Below, piece by piece: positions 16,138-25,380 of a stretch of DNA of 64,000 nt. The notes under the pieces are model-generated. The model searched no databases and was not told the origin of the DNA. It saw nothing but the letters and a program-made list of their open reading frames with translations. Position 1 is the first letter of the stretch; every line of letters starts with the position of its first letter. The position numbers were made by a program, and so were the translations under genes. The DNA is from Thalassobius sp049116315 (lineage in GTDB: Bacteria; Pseudomonadota; Alphaproteobacteria; Rhodobacterales; Rhodobacteraceae), in NCBI GenBank assembly GCA_049116315.1, contig JAGDZD010000002.1:186001-250000 (forward strand), in the 5' to 3' direction.

Positions 16138-18090
16138 TTAGGACTGCTTGTTCATCCGGTTTTCGATCAATTCGTCAACAACCGATGGATCAGCCAAAGT
16201 TGAGGTATCCCCCAGAGCCCCAAAATCATCTTCGGCAATCTTGCGCAGGATACGGCGCATGATTTTGCCCGAACGTGTCTTGGGAAGGCCCGGGGCCCAC
16301 TGGATCAAGTCTGGCTTGGCAATCGGGCCAATCTCTGCACGGACCCATTTTTCCAACTCTTTGCGCAGCTCATCGCTGGGCTCTTCGCCATTCATCAACG
16401 TGACATAGGCATAGATGCCCTGACCTTTGATGTCATGGGGATAGCCAACCACGGCGGCCTCGGCCACTTTGGCATGGGCGACAAGGGCGGATTCGACCTC
16501 GGCGGTGCCCATACGGTGTCCAGAGACGTTGATCACGTCATCTACACGGCCAGTGATCCAATAGTCACCATCTTCGTCACGACGGCAGCCATCTCCGGCA
16601 AAGTAGTAGCCTTTGTAATCCGAGAAATAGGTCTTCTCGAACCGCTCATGATCGCCCCAGACGGTGCGCATCTGGCCCGGCCAACTTTCTTTGATCGCCA
16701 GCACACCTTCGGCGGCTGTTGCGTCGATTTCTTCGCCCGATGTGGGTTCCAACACGACAGGCACAACGCCAAAGAAGGGTTTGGTTGCCGATCCCGGTTT
16801 CAGCGCTGTGGCACCGGGCAGAGGGGTCAGCATGTGGCCACCGGTTTCAGTTTGCCACCACGTATCCACAATGGGACATTTCCCTTTGCCGACGACGTCG
16901 TTGTACCAATTCCACGCTTCGGGGTTGATGGGTTCCCCAACGGTGCCCAACAGTTTGATGCTGGACAGGTCATATTTCTCGACGAACTCAGACCCTTGGC
17001 CCATCAACGCGCGAATGGCGGTGGGTGCGGTGTAGAACTGGTTCACTTTGTGCTTTTCGCACACCGCCCAGAAGCGACCTGCATCAGGATATGTCGGTAC
17101 ACCTTCGAACATCAAAGTTGTGCCACCATTGGCCAATGGGCCATAGACGATATAGCTGTGACCCGTGACCCAGCCGACATCGGCCGTACACCAATAGATG
17201 TCCCCTTCGTGATAATCGAAGGTGTATTGGTGGGTCATCGCCGCATAGACCAGATAGCCAGCAGAGCTGTGTACAACCCCTTTGGGTTTTCCGGTCGAGC
17301 CTGAAGTGTACAGAATGAACAGCGGATCTTCGGCGTTCATTGGGCGCGCCGGACAGTCAGGGCTGGCGGTTTCCATCAGCGCCAGCACGTCAACGTCACG
17401 TCCATCGATCCAAGTGGTTTGGTCGCCGGTGTGTTTCACCACCAAGCAACGCACTTTGTCCGAACAATGCAGCAAAGCCGCATCGGTGTTGGCCTTCAAT
17501 GCTGTTTTGCGTCCGCCACGGGGGGCGTGGTCCGCTGTGATCACCAGTTTGGCGCCACAATCATTGATCCGGTTGGCCAGCGCGTCTGGGCTGAAGCCAG
17601 CAAATACGATCGAATGGATCGCGCCAATGCGGGCGCAGGCCAACATGGCATAGGCGGCCTCGGGGATCATTGGCATATAGATGATGACCCGGTCACCGCG
17701 CATCACACCCTGTGACAGCATCACATTGGCCATGCGGTTCACTTTGTCCGACAGCATGGCATAGGTGATATGCTGGGCCTCGGTGTTGGGATCGTCGGGT
17801 TCAAAGATGATGGCCGTTTGATCGGCGCGCGCGGGCAGGTGACGATCGATGCAGTTCTCGGCGACGTTGATCACGCCATCTTCGAACCATTTGATGTCCA
17901 CTTTGCCATATTCAAAAGTTGCGTTTTTAACCTTGGTGAAAGGTTCGATCCAATCAAGACGCTGACCGTGCTCACGCCAAAAAGCCTCGGGGTCTGAAAC
18001 CGAGGCTGCGTACATTTCTTCGTATTTGGCGGCGTCCGCGTGGGCCGTTTTGGCAAAGGCTTCGGGGACCGGATAAACGTTGGTAGACAT
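16138..18090 (-). CDS. acsA: Acetyl-CoA synthetase (acetate--CoA ligase)
   Basis: Acs activates acetate to acetyl-CoA via acetyl-AMP. The 650-residue product has the ANL-family P-loop YTSGSTGKPKGVVHS, the acetate-pocket region WWQTETGGHM, FAGDGCRRDEDGDYWITGR and the C-terminal SGKIMRRILRK, whose lysine is the known acetylation site that switches the enzyme off. Length is normal. It lies at the 3' end of an operon-like run behind a five-gene ABC transporter, 85 bases after the last ATPase gene. The location suggests the transporter may import a carboxylate that this enzyme activates. Confidence 0.96.
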   Translation of the reverse strand: MSTNVYPVPEAFAKTAHADAAKYEEMYAASVSDPEAFWREHGQRLDWIEPFTKVKNATFEYGKVDIKWFEDGVINVAENCIDRHLPARADQTAIIFEPDDPNTEAQHITYAMLSDKVNRMANVMLSQGVMRGDRVIIYMPMIPEAAYAMLACARIGAIHSIVFAGFSPDALANRINDCGAKLVITADHAPRGGRKTALKANTDAALLHCSDKVRCLVVKHTGDQTTWIDGRDVDVLALMETASPDCPARPMNAEDPLFILYTSGSTGKPKGVVHSSAGYLVYAAMTHQYTFDYHEGDIYWCTADVGWVTGHSYIVYGPLANGGTTLMFEGVPTYPDAGRFWAVCEKHKVNQFYTAPTAIRALMGQGSEFVEKYDLSSIKLLGTVGEPINPEAWNWYNDVVGKGKCPIVDTWWQTETGGHMLTPLPGATALKPGSATKPFFGVVPVVLEPTSGEEIDATAAEGVLAIKESWPGQMRTVWGDHERFEKTYFSDYKGYYFAGDGCRRDEDGDYWITGRVDDVINVSGHRMGTAEVESALVAHAKVAEAAVVGYPHDIKGQGIYAYVTLMNGEEPSDELRKELEKWVRAEIGPIAKPDLIQWAPGLPKTRSGKIMRRILRKIAEDDFGALGDTSTLADPSVVDELIENRMNKQS

Positions 18091-18175
18091 GAGGCTCCTC
18101 CCTCAATTTGATATTCTTGCTGCAAGCTTGCCCGGGCTGGTCGGCCCGGACAAGCAAGAAGTGTCTCTTGGGCGG

Positions 18176-18931
18176 TTAAATCGCCAAGTACTCTTCGCGC
18201 AGTTCTTTGTTTTGCAGCACTTCGGCTGCGGATCCGTCATAGACAACGGTCCCGGTGTCCAGAATGACCGAGCGATCAGCCAGTTCCAGCGCCCGTACCG
18301 CGTTCTGTTCCACGATAACGGTTGTGATGCCCTGTTCTTTAATCTTGCGCAGCGTGCGCTCGATCTCATCCACAATCACAGGGGCCAGACCTTCGTACGG
18401 CTCATCCAGCAGCAACACTTTGATGTCGCGGGCCAACGCCCGAGCGATGGCCAGCATCTGCTGTTCACCACCCGACAGGGTCACACCTTCTTGCATCCGG
18501 CGTTCGCCCAAGCGTGGGAAAAGCTCATAAAGACGCTCAATCGACCAGCCGAGGGGCGGGGCAATCTGAGCAAGCTTTAGGTTCTCTTCGACGGTCAGGC
18601 CTTGGATGATGCGCCGATCTTCTGGCACCAAGGCGATGCCAGCTTGGCTGGCCTGATAGCTGGACATTGTGTGCAAAGGCTGGTGATCCAACCACACCTC
18701 ACCGTGGGTGATCACAGGATCATCCAGACGGGCGATGGCCCGCAGTGTTGAGGTTTTGCCAGCGCCGTTCCGGCCCAAAAGGGCCAGAATTTCGCCTTCG
18801 TGAACATTGAATTCAATGCCCTGCACAATATAGCTCTCACCATAGTAGGCATGCATATCCCACACCGACAGGAAAGCCGGGGCGGTTTCGGCCAGATTGC
18901 GGCCTTTGGAGAAGTCAGGTTTTACATTCAT
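18176..18931 (-). CDS. LivF-type ABC transporter ATP-binding protein
   Basis: Cytoplasmic ATPase of a branched-chain-amino-acid-type (HAAT) importer. The 251-residue product has Walker A GRNGAGKTST, the Q-loop region ALVPEDRRI, signature VTLSGGEQQMLAIARAL and Walker B VLLLDEPYEGLAP. The first 20 residues before AFLSVWDMHAYYGE extend beyond the usual LivF N-terminus. AAGGAG stands before the ATG and the LivG-type gene ends 11 bases upstream. The substrate is not necessarily an amino acid, given acsA downstream. Confidence 0.95.
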   Translation of the reverse strand: MNVKPDFSKGRNLAETAPAFLSVWDMHAYYGESYIVQGIEFNVHEGEILALLGRNGAGKTSTLRAIARLDDPVITHGEVWLDHQPLHTMSSYQASQAGIALVPEDRRIIQGLTVEENLKLAQIAPPLGWSIERLYELFPRLGERRMQEGVTLSGGEQQMLAIARALARDIKVLLLDEPYEGLAPVIVDEIERTLRKIKEQGITTVIVEQNAVRALELADRSVILDTGTVVYDGSAAEVLQNKELREEYLAI

Positions 18932-18942
18932 AGTCTTTCTCC

Positions 18943-19698
18943 TTACGCGGTTTCGCCAAGGTAGGCTTCGCGGACTTTCGGATTGCCCTTGATGTTCTCA
19001 GGGTCATCCTCAACCAGCGGCATCCCTTGGGCCAGCACGGTGATACGATTGGCCAGACTGAACACAACGTGCATGTCGTGCTCAATGATGGCGATGGTGA
19101 TGTCACGCTCATCGCTGATCTGTTTCAGCAGATCGATGGTGTTGTTGGTGTCAGCCCGCGCCATACCGGCGGTGGGTTCATCCAACAGCAGCAAACGAGG
19201 TTCCTGCGCCAGACACATGCCAATTTCCAAACGACGTTTGTCACCGCGTGACAGCGAGGCTGCATTCATATGCCACTTCTCTGCCATGTTCATCTCGACG
19301 AGCATTTTTTCACCCTGCTCGACGATGTCGGTTTCTTTCATCATGTTTTGGATGGCGTGCATACGGAATGCGCCGTCACGTTTGGCAAAGATCGGGATCA
19401 TCATATTTTCCTGAACCGTCAAGTCACCAAAGATTTCTGGCGTTTGGAACACGCGCGAAATGCCCATCTGATTGATCTCGTAGGGTTTGCGCCCCAGCAC
19501 AGACTGGCCATTAAACATGACCGAGCCGGTGTCCGGGATCAATTTGCCCACAAGACAGTTCAGTAGGGTGGATTTACCGGCCCCGTTTGGGCCGATAATT
19601 GCGTGTACGGAATTTTCCTTCACGCTGAGGTTTACGTCTCCAAGGGCCTGCAGACCGCCGAAGCGCTTGTTGACGCCTTTGACTTCAAGGATACCCAT
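18943..19698 (-). CDS. LivG-type ABC transporter ATP-binding protein
   Basis: Second ATPase of the HAAT importer. From ATG 19698 (MGILEVKGVNKRFGG) the product has 251 residues with Walker A GPNGAGKSTLLN, signature LSRGDKRRLEIG and Walker B LLLLDEPTAGMARADT, and the LivG-type C-terminus (HDMHVVFSLANRITVLAQG, REAYLGE). AAGGAA six bases before this ATG supports it over the longer frame open to 19806. The signature LSRGD departs from the canonical LSGGQ but is common in this subfamily. Confidence 0.95.
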   Translation of the reverse strand: MGILEVKGVNKRFGGLQALGDVNLSVKENSVHAIIGPNGAGKSTLLNCLVGKLIPDTGSVMFNGQSVLGRKPYEINQMGISRVFQTPEIFGDLTVQENMMIPIFAKRDGAFRMHAIQNMMKETDIVEQGEKMLVEMNMAEKWHMNAASLSRGDKRRLEIGMCLAQEPRLLLLDEPTAGMARADTNNTIDLLKQISDERDITIAIIEHDMHVVFSLANRITVLAQGMPLVEDDPENIKGNPKVREAYLGETA

Positions 19699-19708
19699 TG
19701 TTGTTTCC

Positions 19709-20911
19709 TTATTCTGCAGGTTCGGCGTTGGCCGAGCCTTTGTTGTCGGTTTCTTTGGATTTGCGGAACAAACCGGCGATACGTTGTCCACCTTCAACCA
19801 GACCACCTGGCAGGAAGATAACGATCAGCATGAACAGCAAGCCCAATGTCAGGTGCCAACCGGCGCCCACAAAGTGTTCCAAGATCCAGACCATTGCCCC
19901 TTCGAGGCCATCAGGCAGGAATGAGAACCAGCTGTGCAGCGTTGCTTCGTTGATCTTTGAGAAGATGTTCTCAAAGTATTTGATGAAGCCTGCGCCCAAT
20001 ACGGGACCAATCAAGGTGCCCACACCGCCGAGGATCGACATCAGAACAACTTCGCCTGACGCAGTCCATTGCATCCGCTCAGCGCCTGCAAGTGGATCCA
20101 TAGAAGCCATCAGACCGCCAGCCAGACCCGCATACATGCCCGAAATCACAAAGGCAGCCAATGTGTAAGGACGTGCATTCAAGCCTGTGTAGTTCACACG
20201 TTGTTGGTTGGATTTAACCGCGCGCAGCATCATGCCAAAGGGAGAGCGGAAAATGCGTACTGACAGGTAGAACGCCAGCAACATGAAGAAGGCACAGAGG
20301 TAGTAGCCAGCGTTGAACTGGAACAACCATGGGCCCATCTCCAGCTGGAAGGTCGAGCGCATTTCAATGCCAAACAGGCTGGTGACCGGGATCGAACCGT
20401 CCGCTGTTTGAGATACACCAAGGACCCGAGGATCGCTCAGCGTCAGCTGCAGGCCGGTTTCACCATTGGTGATCGGGGTCAGAACCGAATACGCCAGGTT
20501 AAAGCTCATCTGAGCAAAAGCCAGTGTCAGGATCGAGAAGTAGATGCCTGAGCGACGCAAACTGATAAAGCCGATCAGCAACGAGAACAGACCCGCGATG
20601 ATCACCGACAGGAAGATAGCTGGCAGCACGTTCATGCTGAGCAGTTTGAACATCCAAACGGCAGAGTAGGAACCGACACCCAGAAAGGCTGCGTGACCAA
20701 ACGAGAGATAGCCGGTCAAGCCAAACAGGATGTTAAATCCAATGGCAAAGATGCCGAAGATCACAAAGCGTTGCATCAAATCGGGGTAACCCGCGTTGAA
20801 TTGCGCCATGGCAGAGCCTTCAGGGAAGGGGTTCAAGATGAATGGTGCGAAGAGCGTCAGAACGATGACGACCAACAGCAGGGTGGAGTCGTGTTTGTTG
20901 AGACCCAGCAT
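19709..20911 (-). CDS. LivM-type ABC transporter permease
   Basis: Integral membrane permease of the HAAT importer, 400 residues with about ten hydrophobic segments. LivM-type elements are GLTGYLSFGHAAFLGVGSYS near residues 65-85, FRSPFGMMLRAVKSNQQRVNYTGLN (the coupling loop; only part quoted as key residues RSPFG and RVNYTG), and SGEVVLMSILGGVGTLIGPVLG. The C-terminus is acidic and polar (TDNKGSANAEPAE). It starts two bases after the LivH-type stop, indicating translational coupling. Confidence 0.94.
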   Translation of the reverse strand: MLGLNKHDSTLLLVVIVLTLFAPFILNPFPEGSAMAQFNAGYPDLMQRFVIFGIFAIGFNILFGLTGYLSFGHAAFLGVGSYSAVWMFKLLSMNVLPAIFLSVIIAGLFSLLIGFISLRRSGIYFSILTLAFAQMSFNLAYSVLTPITNGETGLQLTLSDPRVLGVSQTADGSIPVTSLFGIEMRSTFQLEMGPWLFQFNAGYYLCAFFMLLAFYLSVRIFRSPFGMMLRAVKSNQQRVNYTGLNARPYTLAAFVISGMYAGLAGGLMASMDPLAGAERMQWTASGEVVLMSILGGVGTLIGPVLGAGFIKYFENIFSKINEATLHSWFSFLPDGLEGAMVWILEHFVGAGWHLTLGLLFMLIVIFLPGGLVEGGQRIAGLFRKSKETDNKGSANAEPAE

Positions 20912-20913
20912 GG

Positions 20914-21945
20914 TTATTCCTCCATCACGCCTTTGCGGCCCATCAGGCCTCGGGGACGCGTCAACAGAATGATGATAGCGACAAGATAGATGATGATTTG
21001 GTCAATGCCCGGAAGCAGTGATTTGATCTGATTCATCGAAGCGATACTTTCCAGAACTCCCAAAAGGAAACCTGCGGCCACAGCACCGGGCAAAGAGCCC
21101 ATGCCGCCGACAACAACCACAACAAAGCTCAGAACCAAGAAGTCCATGCCCATGTGGTAGTTGGGAGAGTTAATGGGGACATACATCACACCCGCAAGGC
21201 CTGCGACCGCAGCCGCGACGCCGAACATGATGGTGAAGCGTTTGTCGATGTTGATGCCCAGCAATCCAACGGTTTCACGGTCGGCCATGCCGGCCCGCAC
21301 AACCATCCCGAAGGTGGTGAACTGCAAGAAAGAGAACACACCGCCAATGATCACCGCAGCAAAGCCAAAGTAGACCAAGCGCCAGTAGGGATAGATGATG
21401 GTGTTTGCGTCAAAGCCCAGCAACAAGCCAAAATCGAACGACCCGCGGAACGCCTCTGGGGCAGGGGTCGGAATTGGGTTTGCACCATAGTAATGCTTAA
21501 TCAGCTCTTGCATCACGATGGCCAGGCCAAAGGTTACAAGGATCTGGTCCGCATGGGCGCGCTTGTAGAAGTGTTTGATCAGACCGCGTTCCATGATGAA
21601 ACCAACAGTGATCATGATTGGAATGGCAAACAAGATTGCCAGAGGTACCGCCCAATCGATCACCGCAGCGCCGGCGTCAGGGCCGAACCAATCCATCACA
21701 TAAGGTGTTTTCACCTTCAGGGGATTGCCCAGGAAGTCGGTTTTTGAAGCGTCAACTGTCTCGTAGCTCAGCGTAAGAAGCTTTGACAGTGACACGGCAC
21801 AGAAGGCGCCGATCATGAACAGCGCACCATGTGCAAAGTTCACGACGCCTAGCGTGCCAAAAATGAGAGTTAGACCCAGCGCGATTAGCGCGTAGGCAGA
21901 GCCTTTATCCAGCCCGTTTAGGATTTGCAGGATGATTACGTCCAT
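20914..21945 (-). CDS. LivH-type ABC transporter permease
   Basis: Partner permease of the HAAT importer, 343 residues from ATG 21945 (MDVIILQILNGLDKGSAYAL). The family signature GTLGVVNFAHGALFMIGAF is near the N-terminus, the coupling-loop region reads VRAGMADRETVGLLGIN, and GMGSLPGAVAAGFLLGVLES is near the C-terminus. Purine-rich AAGGTGGGG precedes the ATG. A hydrophilic stretch of about 40 residues around 60-100 (VDASKTDFLGNPLKVKTPYV) is longer than in E. coli LivH. Confidence 0.94.
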   Translation of the reverse strand: MDVIILQILNGLDKGSAYALIALGLTLIFGTLGVVNFAHGALFMIGAFCAVSLSKLLTLSYETVDASKTDFLGNPLKVKTPYVMDWFGPDAGAAVIDWAVPLAILFAIPIMITVGFIMERGLIKHFYKRAHADQILVTFGLAIVMQELIKHYYGANPIPTPAPEAFRGSFDFGLLLGFDANTIIYPYWRLVYFGFAAVIIGGVFSFLQFTTFGMVVRAGMADRETVGLLGINIDKRFTIMFGVAAAVAGLAGVMYVPINSPNYHMGMDFLVLSFVVVVVGGMGSLPGAVAAGFLLGVLESIASMNQIKSLLPGIDQIIIYLVAIIILLTRPRGLMGRKGVMEE

Positions 21946-22021
21946 AGTCCCCACCTTGGATGATTGCCGCCCGGAGTTGGGCACACCGACAGAAAGCGCC
22001 AAATGGCGCATCCTCTAAATA

Positions 22022-22049
22022 GGCCGCGCGCGCATGTGCGCGCGCGGCC
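22022..22049 (-). repeat. Very stable GC hairpin between binding-protein and permease genes
   Basis: GGCCGCGCGCGCA (22022-22034) and TGCGCGCGCGGCC (22037-22049) are exact reverse complements with a 2-base centre. On the minus-strand mRNA this lies 20 bases after the stop of the substrate-binding protein gene and before the permease gene. Such hairpins commonly protect the upstream mRNA, allowing excess binding protein over permease. No T-run follows, so full termination is unlikely. Confidence 0.7.
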
Positions 22050-22068
22050 CGTCGTATCGATGTTTAGA

Positions 22069-23415
22069 TTATGCGCCTGGGTTACAGGACCCCAGAGCAC
22101 CGCCCGCGAACATTGGGTGATCTGGTTCGTAAGTCACTTGAGACGCAGGGGTCACTTCAACAACTTCCAGAAGGTCGAATTCGGAAGTTGGGTTTTCTTT
22201 ACCCTTCACAACCAGCACGTCTTTGAAGCACTGGTGATCTTCGGCACGGTACAGTGTTTTACCATTGCCCAGACCGTCGAACTCAAAGCCTTCCAGAGCT
22301 TCGGCGATGCCACATGGGTTAAAGGTACCCGCACGCTGCGCAGCATCTGCATAAAGCAGAGTCTGACAGTATGTTGTGTGAGCAGCCTGGCTGGGTGGGA
22401 AGCCGTACTTAACACCAAACGAGCGAACGAATGCTTTAGAGCCTTCGTCTTGCAGCGACCAGTGCCAGTTGGTGGAGCCAACGATGCCTTTGATGTTTTC
22501 ACCAGCACCACGAGCCATCAGGCGCGAGAACAGTGGAACAACAATTTCAAAGTTCTTGCCGTTTACTTCTTTGGCGCGCAGGCCGAACTGAACAGCGTTG
22601 GTCAACGAGTTAACCATGTTCCCGCCGTAGTGGTTCAGAACCAGAACGTCAGCACCAGAGTTCAGAACAGGCGCGATGTAAGACGAGAAGTCTGTGGACG
22701 CCAGTGGTGTCAGAACGTTGTTTACAGTTTCCCAACCAACAGCTTCGGTGGCTGCCGCGATGGATTCCTGCTGTGTCCAGCCCCATGTGTAGTCTGCTGT
22801 CAGGTGATAGGCCTTACGGTCATCGCCATACAGAGACTTAAGAACAGGCGCCAGAGCCGCACCAGACATGTAACCGTTAAAGAAGTGACGGAAGCCGTTG
22901 GCTTTCTTATCTTTACCAGTTGTGTCGTTGGAGTGGGTCAAGCCAGCCATGAAGATCACGCCAGCTTCTTGGCACAGGCCTTGAACCGCGATCGCAACAC
23001 CCGAAGATGAACCGCCGGAAATCATCACAGCGCCGTCTTTTTCGATCATCGACTTGGCCGATGCGCGGGCTGCGTCAGATTTGGTCTGAGTATCGCCAGT
23101 TACGTACTCAACCTTCTTACCCAAGATGCCGTTACCTTGCAGCTCTTTGGATGAGAATGTGTTCAGCATGCCACCGTCGCCGCCACCGTTCAGGTGCTCA
23201 ACAGCCAGCTCATAAGCGCGCAGTTCGTCTGCGCCCTCGTCAGCATACGCACCTGTTTGGGGTACGTTGAAGCCAAGTGTTACGGAGCTACCGGTTGGTT
23301 CGTTGGTATAAGCAGCCGCGGAAGACGCGGTGAAAATTGTCGGCAGCGCAACGCCGGCACCGGCAACGGCACCAGACTTCAGCACGCCACGACGCGTCAG
23401 ATCTGTTTTGGACAT
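22069..23415 (-). CDS. HAAT-type ABC transporter substrate-binding protein (Tat signal)
   Basis: Periplasmic binding protein of the transporter, 448 residues from ATG 23415 with GGGAGG upstream. The N-terminus SKTDLTRRGVLKSGAVAGAG carries a twin-arginine motif followed by a hydrophobic segment and ASSAAA cleavage region, so export is probably by Tat. The mature part is a type I periplasmic-binding fold (VTLGFNVPQTGAYADEGADE, GGSSSGVAIAVQGLCQEAGV, YTWGWTQQESIAAATEAVGW). It is not a close match in feel to Leu/Ile/Val proteins, and its co-location with acsA and an ScfR-type regulator suggests a carboxylate or amide ligand. First gene of the operon. Confidence 0.92.
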   Translation of the reverse strand: MSKTDLTRRGVLKSGAVAGAGVALPTIFTASSAAAYTNEPTGSSVTLGFNVPQTGAYADEGADELRAYELAVEHLNGGGDGGMLNTFSSKELQGNGILGKKVEYVTGDTQTKSDAARASAKSMIEKDGAVMISGGSSSGVAIAVQGLCQEAGVIFMAGLTHSNDTTGKDKKANGFRHFFNGYMSGAALAPVLKSLYGDDRKAYHLTADYTWGWTQQESIAAATEAVGWETVNNVLTPLASTDFSSYIAPVLNSGADVLVLNHYGGNMVNSLTNAVQFGLRAKEVNGKNFEIVVPLFSRLMARGAGENIKGIVGSTNWHWSLQDEGSKAFVRSFGVKYGFPPSQAAHTTYCQTLLYADAAQRAGTFNPCGIAEALEGFEFDGLGNGKTLYRAEDHQCFKDVLVVKGKENPTSEFDLLEVVEVTPASQVTYEPDHPMFAGGALGSCNPGA

Positions 23416-23469
23416 ATAATCCTCCCATTTCGTGAATTGCAGAGAGGCCTCCTCTTGCGCTCTCTGCGC

Positions 23470-23481
23470 GCACATATGTGC
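23470..23481. promoter_or_regulatory. 12-bp palindrome upstream of the transporter operon
   Basis: GCACATATGTGC is a perfect palindrome 55 bases upstream of the binding-protein start, in the divergent region shared with the ScfR-type gene. A CAAATT extension follows on the right side. Operator function is inferred from position. Confidence 0.35.
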
Positions 23482-23542
23482 AAATTCATATCAACAGGAG
23501 TAAGAAAATTTCGCAACAATGGCTTTACGTGAAAGGATTTTT

Positions 23543-23581
23543 TTGTAAATTATTCCACAATGCCAATGTGTATCTTGTAAA
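23543..23581. promoter_or_regulatory. Direct TTGTAAA repeats before the ScfR-type gene
   Basis: TTGTAAA occurs at 23543-23549 and 23575-23581, 32 bases apart (about three helical turns), 50-90 bases before the ScfR-type start. The core resembles the TTTGCAAA-like sites bound by RamB-type members of the regulator's family. Binding is a hypothesis. Confidence 0.35.
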
Positions 23582-23630
23582 GAAATTTTTCGGCGCTGCA
23601 GAAACGCGTTGATTTTGATGGGAAAAGCCA

Positions 23631-24941
23631 ATGCCGCAGGTGCAGTTAACCGGAAGCCGCATTCGAGAACGGCGTATTTTGAAGGGGATGCGGCAGGCTG
23701 ATCTGGCCCGACAGGCCGGTATCTCTGCATCTTATTTAAATCTTATCGAGCATAATCGCCGAAGAATCGGCGGAAAACTCTTACTAAACCTCGCTCAGGT
23801 TCTGGGGGTTGAGCCGTCTTTGCTGTCTGAAGGCGCCGAAGCGGCCATTATTGCCACGCTGGGCGAGGCCCATGCTGCAGATCCCGAGGCGGTGGTCGGT
23901 CAGGATACGTCACAGGATTTTGCGGGGCGTTTTCCGGGCTGGGCCGAATTGTTGGCGCGTCGCCACCGGCGTGTTCTGGAATTGGAACACACCGTTGAAA
24001 CGCTCAGTGACCGGCTGACCCACGATCCTCATTTGGCGGCCGCGCTGCACGAGGTTCTTTCGACGGTTACAGCGATCCGCTCCACTGCGGGGATTTTGGC
24101 GGACACACCCGAATTGGAGCCTGAATGGCGTGACCGGTTCCACCGCAATATCAACGAGGATTCAGCGCGTTTGACCGACAGTGCGCAGGCGTTGGTGTCT
24201 TATCTTGACGCAGGCGCCGAAGAGGATGCCGGTCTGACCTCGCCTCAGGAAGAGCTTGAAGCCTTCTTGGGCAGTTCGTCGTTTCATTTTGGGGCGTTAG
24301 AGACCGGGCATAGCCCCGAAGATTTGCCGCCAATATCGCAAAGCGACATCTTGCAAAGTGGCGCGGGGCAGGCGCTGGCGCACAGCTATTTGGAAACCTA
24401 TCAACAAGACGCGCAAGCCATGCCCTTGGCCGACGTGCTGACACAGGTGAAAGAGTCAGGCCCAGATCCGGCAAAGCTTGCGCAGCGTTTTGGGGTGTCT
24501 GTGGCCCGGGCGATGCGCCGGTTGGCAACCTTGCCCGAGGGCGAGGGTTTGCCGGACATTGGGTTGGTCAGCAGCGATGCTTCGGGGACGTTGATATTTC
24601 GCAAGGCCATCGAAGGTTTTGCCCTACCACGCTATGGCGCGGCCTGTCCCAAGTGGCCGTTGTTCCAAGCGCTGAGCCGTCCCATGGTGCCCTTGCGGCG
24701 GGTGATTGAACAAGACAGTCGCAGTGGCCTGCAGTTTGAGGCCTATGCCATTGCCGAACCATCGACCGAACCAACCTTTGATCAAGCGCCGCTGTTTCAG
24801 GCCCACATGATGGTTGTTGCGCTGCCCGCAGGCAGCCGACGTGACGAGACGCCTGCGTTTTTGGGGGTTGGATGTCGCATTTGCCCGCGCGAAAGCTGCA
24901 ACGGGCGGCGCGAACCGTCAATTCTGACGGACGGGCTTTGA
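23631..24941 (+). CDS. ScfR-type XRE regulator with DHp-like helical hairpin
   Basis: A 436-residue transcription factor. Residues 7-65 form an XRE helix-turn-helix (IRERRILKGMRQADLARQAG, ISASYLNLIEHNRR). The C-terminal part (about 245-436) matches the short-chain fatty acyl-CoA regulator type (DUF2083), ending in a CRICPRESCNGRREP motif. RamB, PrpC-cluster and similar members control acetate and propionate metabolism. Between them, residues about 115-195 look like a histidine-kinase dimerisation hairpin: HEVLSTVTAIR aligns without gaps to HELRTPLTAIR, so H140 sits at the phospho-acceptor position, and NINEDSARLTDSAQALVSYL looks like the second helix. No ATPase domain is present. It is divergent from the transporter-acsA run and upstream of a lone receiver gene. 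Confidence 0.88.
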   Translation: MPQVQLTGSRIRERRILKGMRQADLARQAGISASYLNLIEHNRRRIGGKLLLNLAQVLGVEPSLLSEGAEAAIIATLGEAHAADPEAVVGQDTSQDFAGRFPGWAELLARRHRRVLELEHTVETLSDRLTHDPHLAAALHEVLSTVTAIRSTAGILADTPELEPEWRDRFHRNINEDSARLTDSAQALVSYLDAGAEEDAGLTSPQEELEAFLGSSSFHFGALETGHSPEDLPPISQSDILQSGAGQALAHSYLETYQQDAQAMPLADVLTQVKESGPDPAKLAQRFGVSVARAMRRLATLPEGEGLPDIGLVSSDASGTLIFRKAIEGFALPRYGAACPKWPLFQALSRPMVPLRRVIEQDSRSGLQFEAYAIAEPSTEPTFDQAPLFQAHMMVVALPAGSRRDETPAFLGVGCRICPRESCNGRREPSILTDGL

Positions 24942-25011
24942 TACATCGCTTGAGTTTCCGGACAAATGATGAAACGCTAATGTGAAATGAGCTCAGGGGA
25001 GGGGGCGCTGT

Positions 25012-25380
25012 ATGGGCAAACATGTGCTCGTGATCGAAGATGAGCCAAATATCATCGAAGCGATCAGTTTCATTCTATCTCGTGACGGGTGGTCTGTGGA
25101 CACACATTCAAATGGCCATGACGCCGTGGATGTGGTGCGCGGCAAAAACCCAGATCTGGTGATTTTGGATGTCATGTTGCCGGGCAAAAGCGGCTATGAC
25201 ATCCTCAGCGAGCTGCGCGAGAGCGAGGCGACGCAGGATTTGCCTGTGCTGATGCTGACGGCACGCGGTCAAACCAAAGACCGCGAATTGGCGCAACGTA
25301 TCGGCGTGAGCCGGTTTATGACCAAACCGTTTTCGAATGCCGAAATTCTGGAGGCCCTACGCGAATTGGTGCCCCAATGA
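25012..25380 (+). CDS. Single-domain response regulator (receiver only)
   Basis: A 122-residue CheY-like receiver: acidic pocket E9-D10-E11 (VLVIEDEPN), phospho-acceptor D53 in LVILDVMLPGKSGYD, conserved LTARG and KPF. No output domain is present. The stop overlaps the next gene (ATGA), so it is translationally coupled to a small membrane protein and then to the transporter-kinase, its likely phosphodonor. With no DNA-binding domain it must act through protein contacts; the DHp-like hairpin in the upstream ScfR-type factor is a candidate partner. Confidence 0.94.
   Translation: MGKHVLVIEDEPNIIEAISFILSRDGWSVDTHSNGHDAVDVVRGKNPDLVILDVMLPGKSGYDILSELRESEATQDLPVLMLTARGQTKDRELAQRIGVSRFMTKPFSNAEILEALRELVPQ

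Noticed and set aside
16435..17304. 289-codon plus-strand frame inside acsA
   Set aside because: Antisense to strongly conserved acsA motifs; no recognisable protein.
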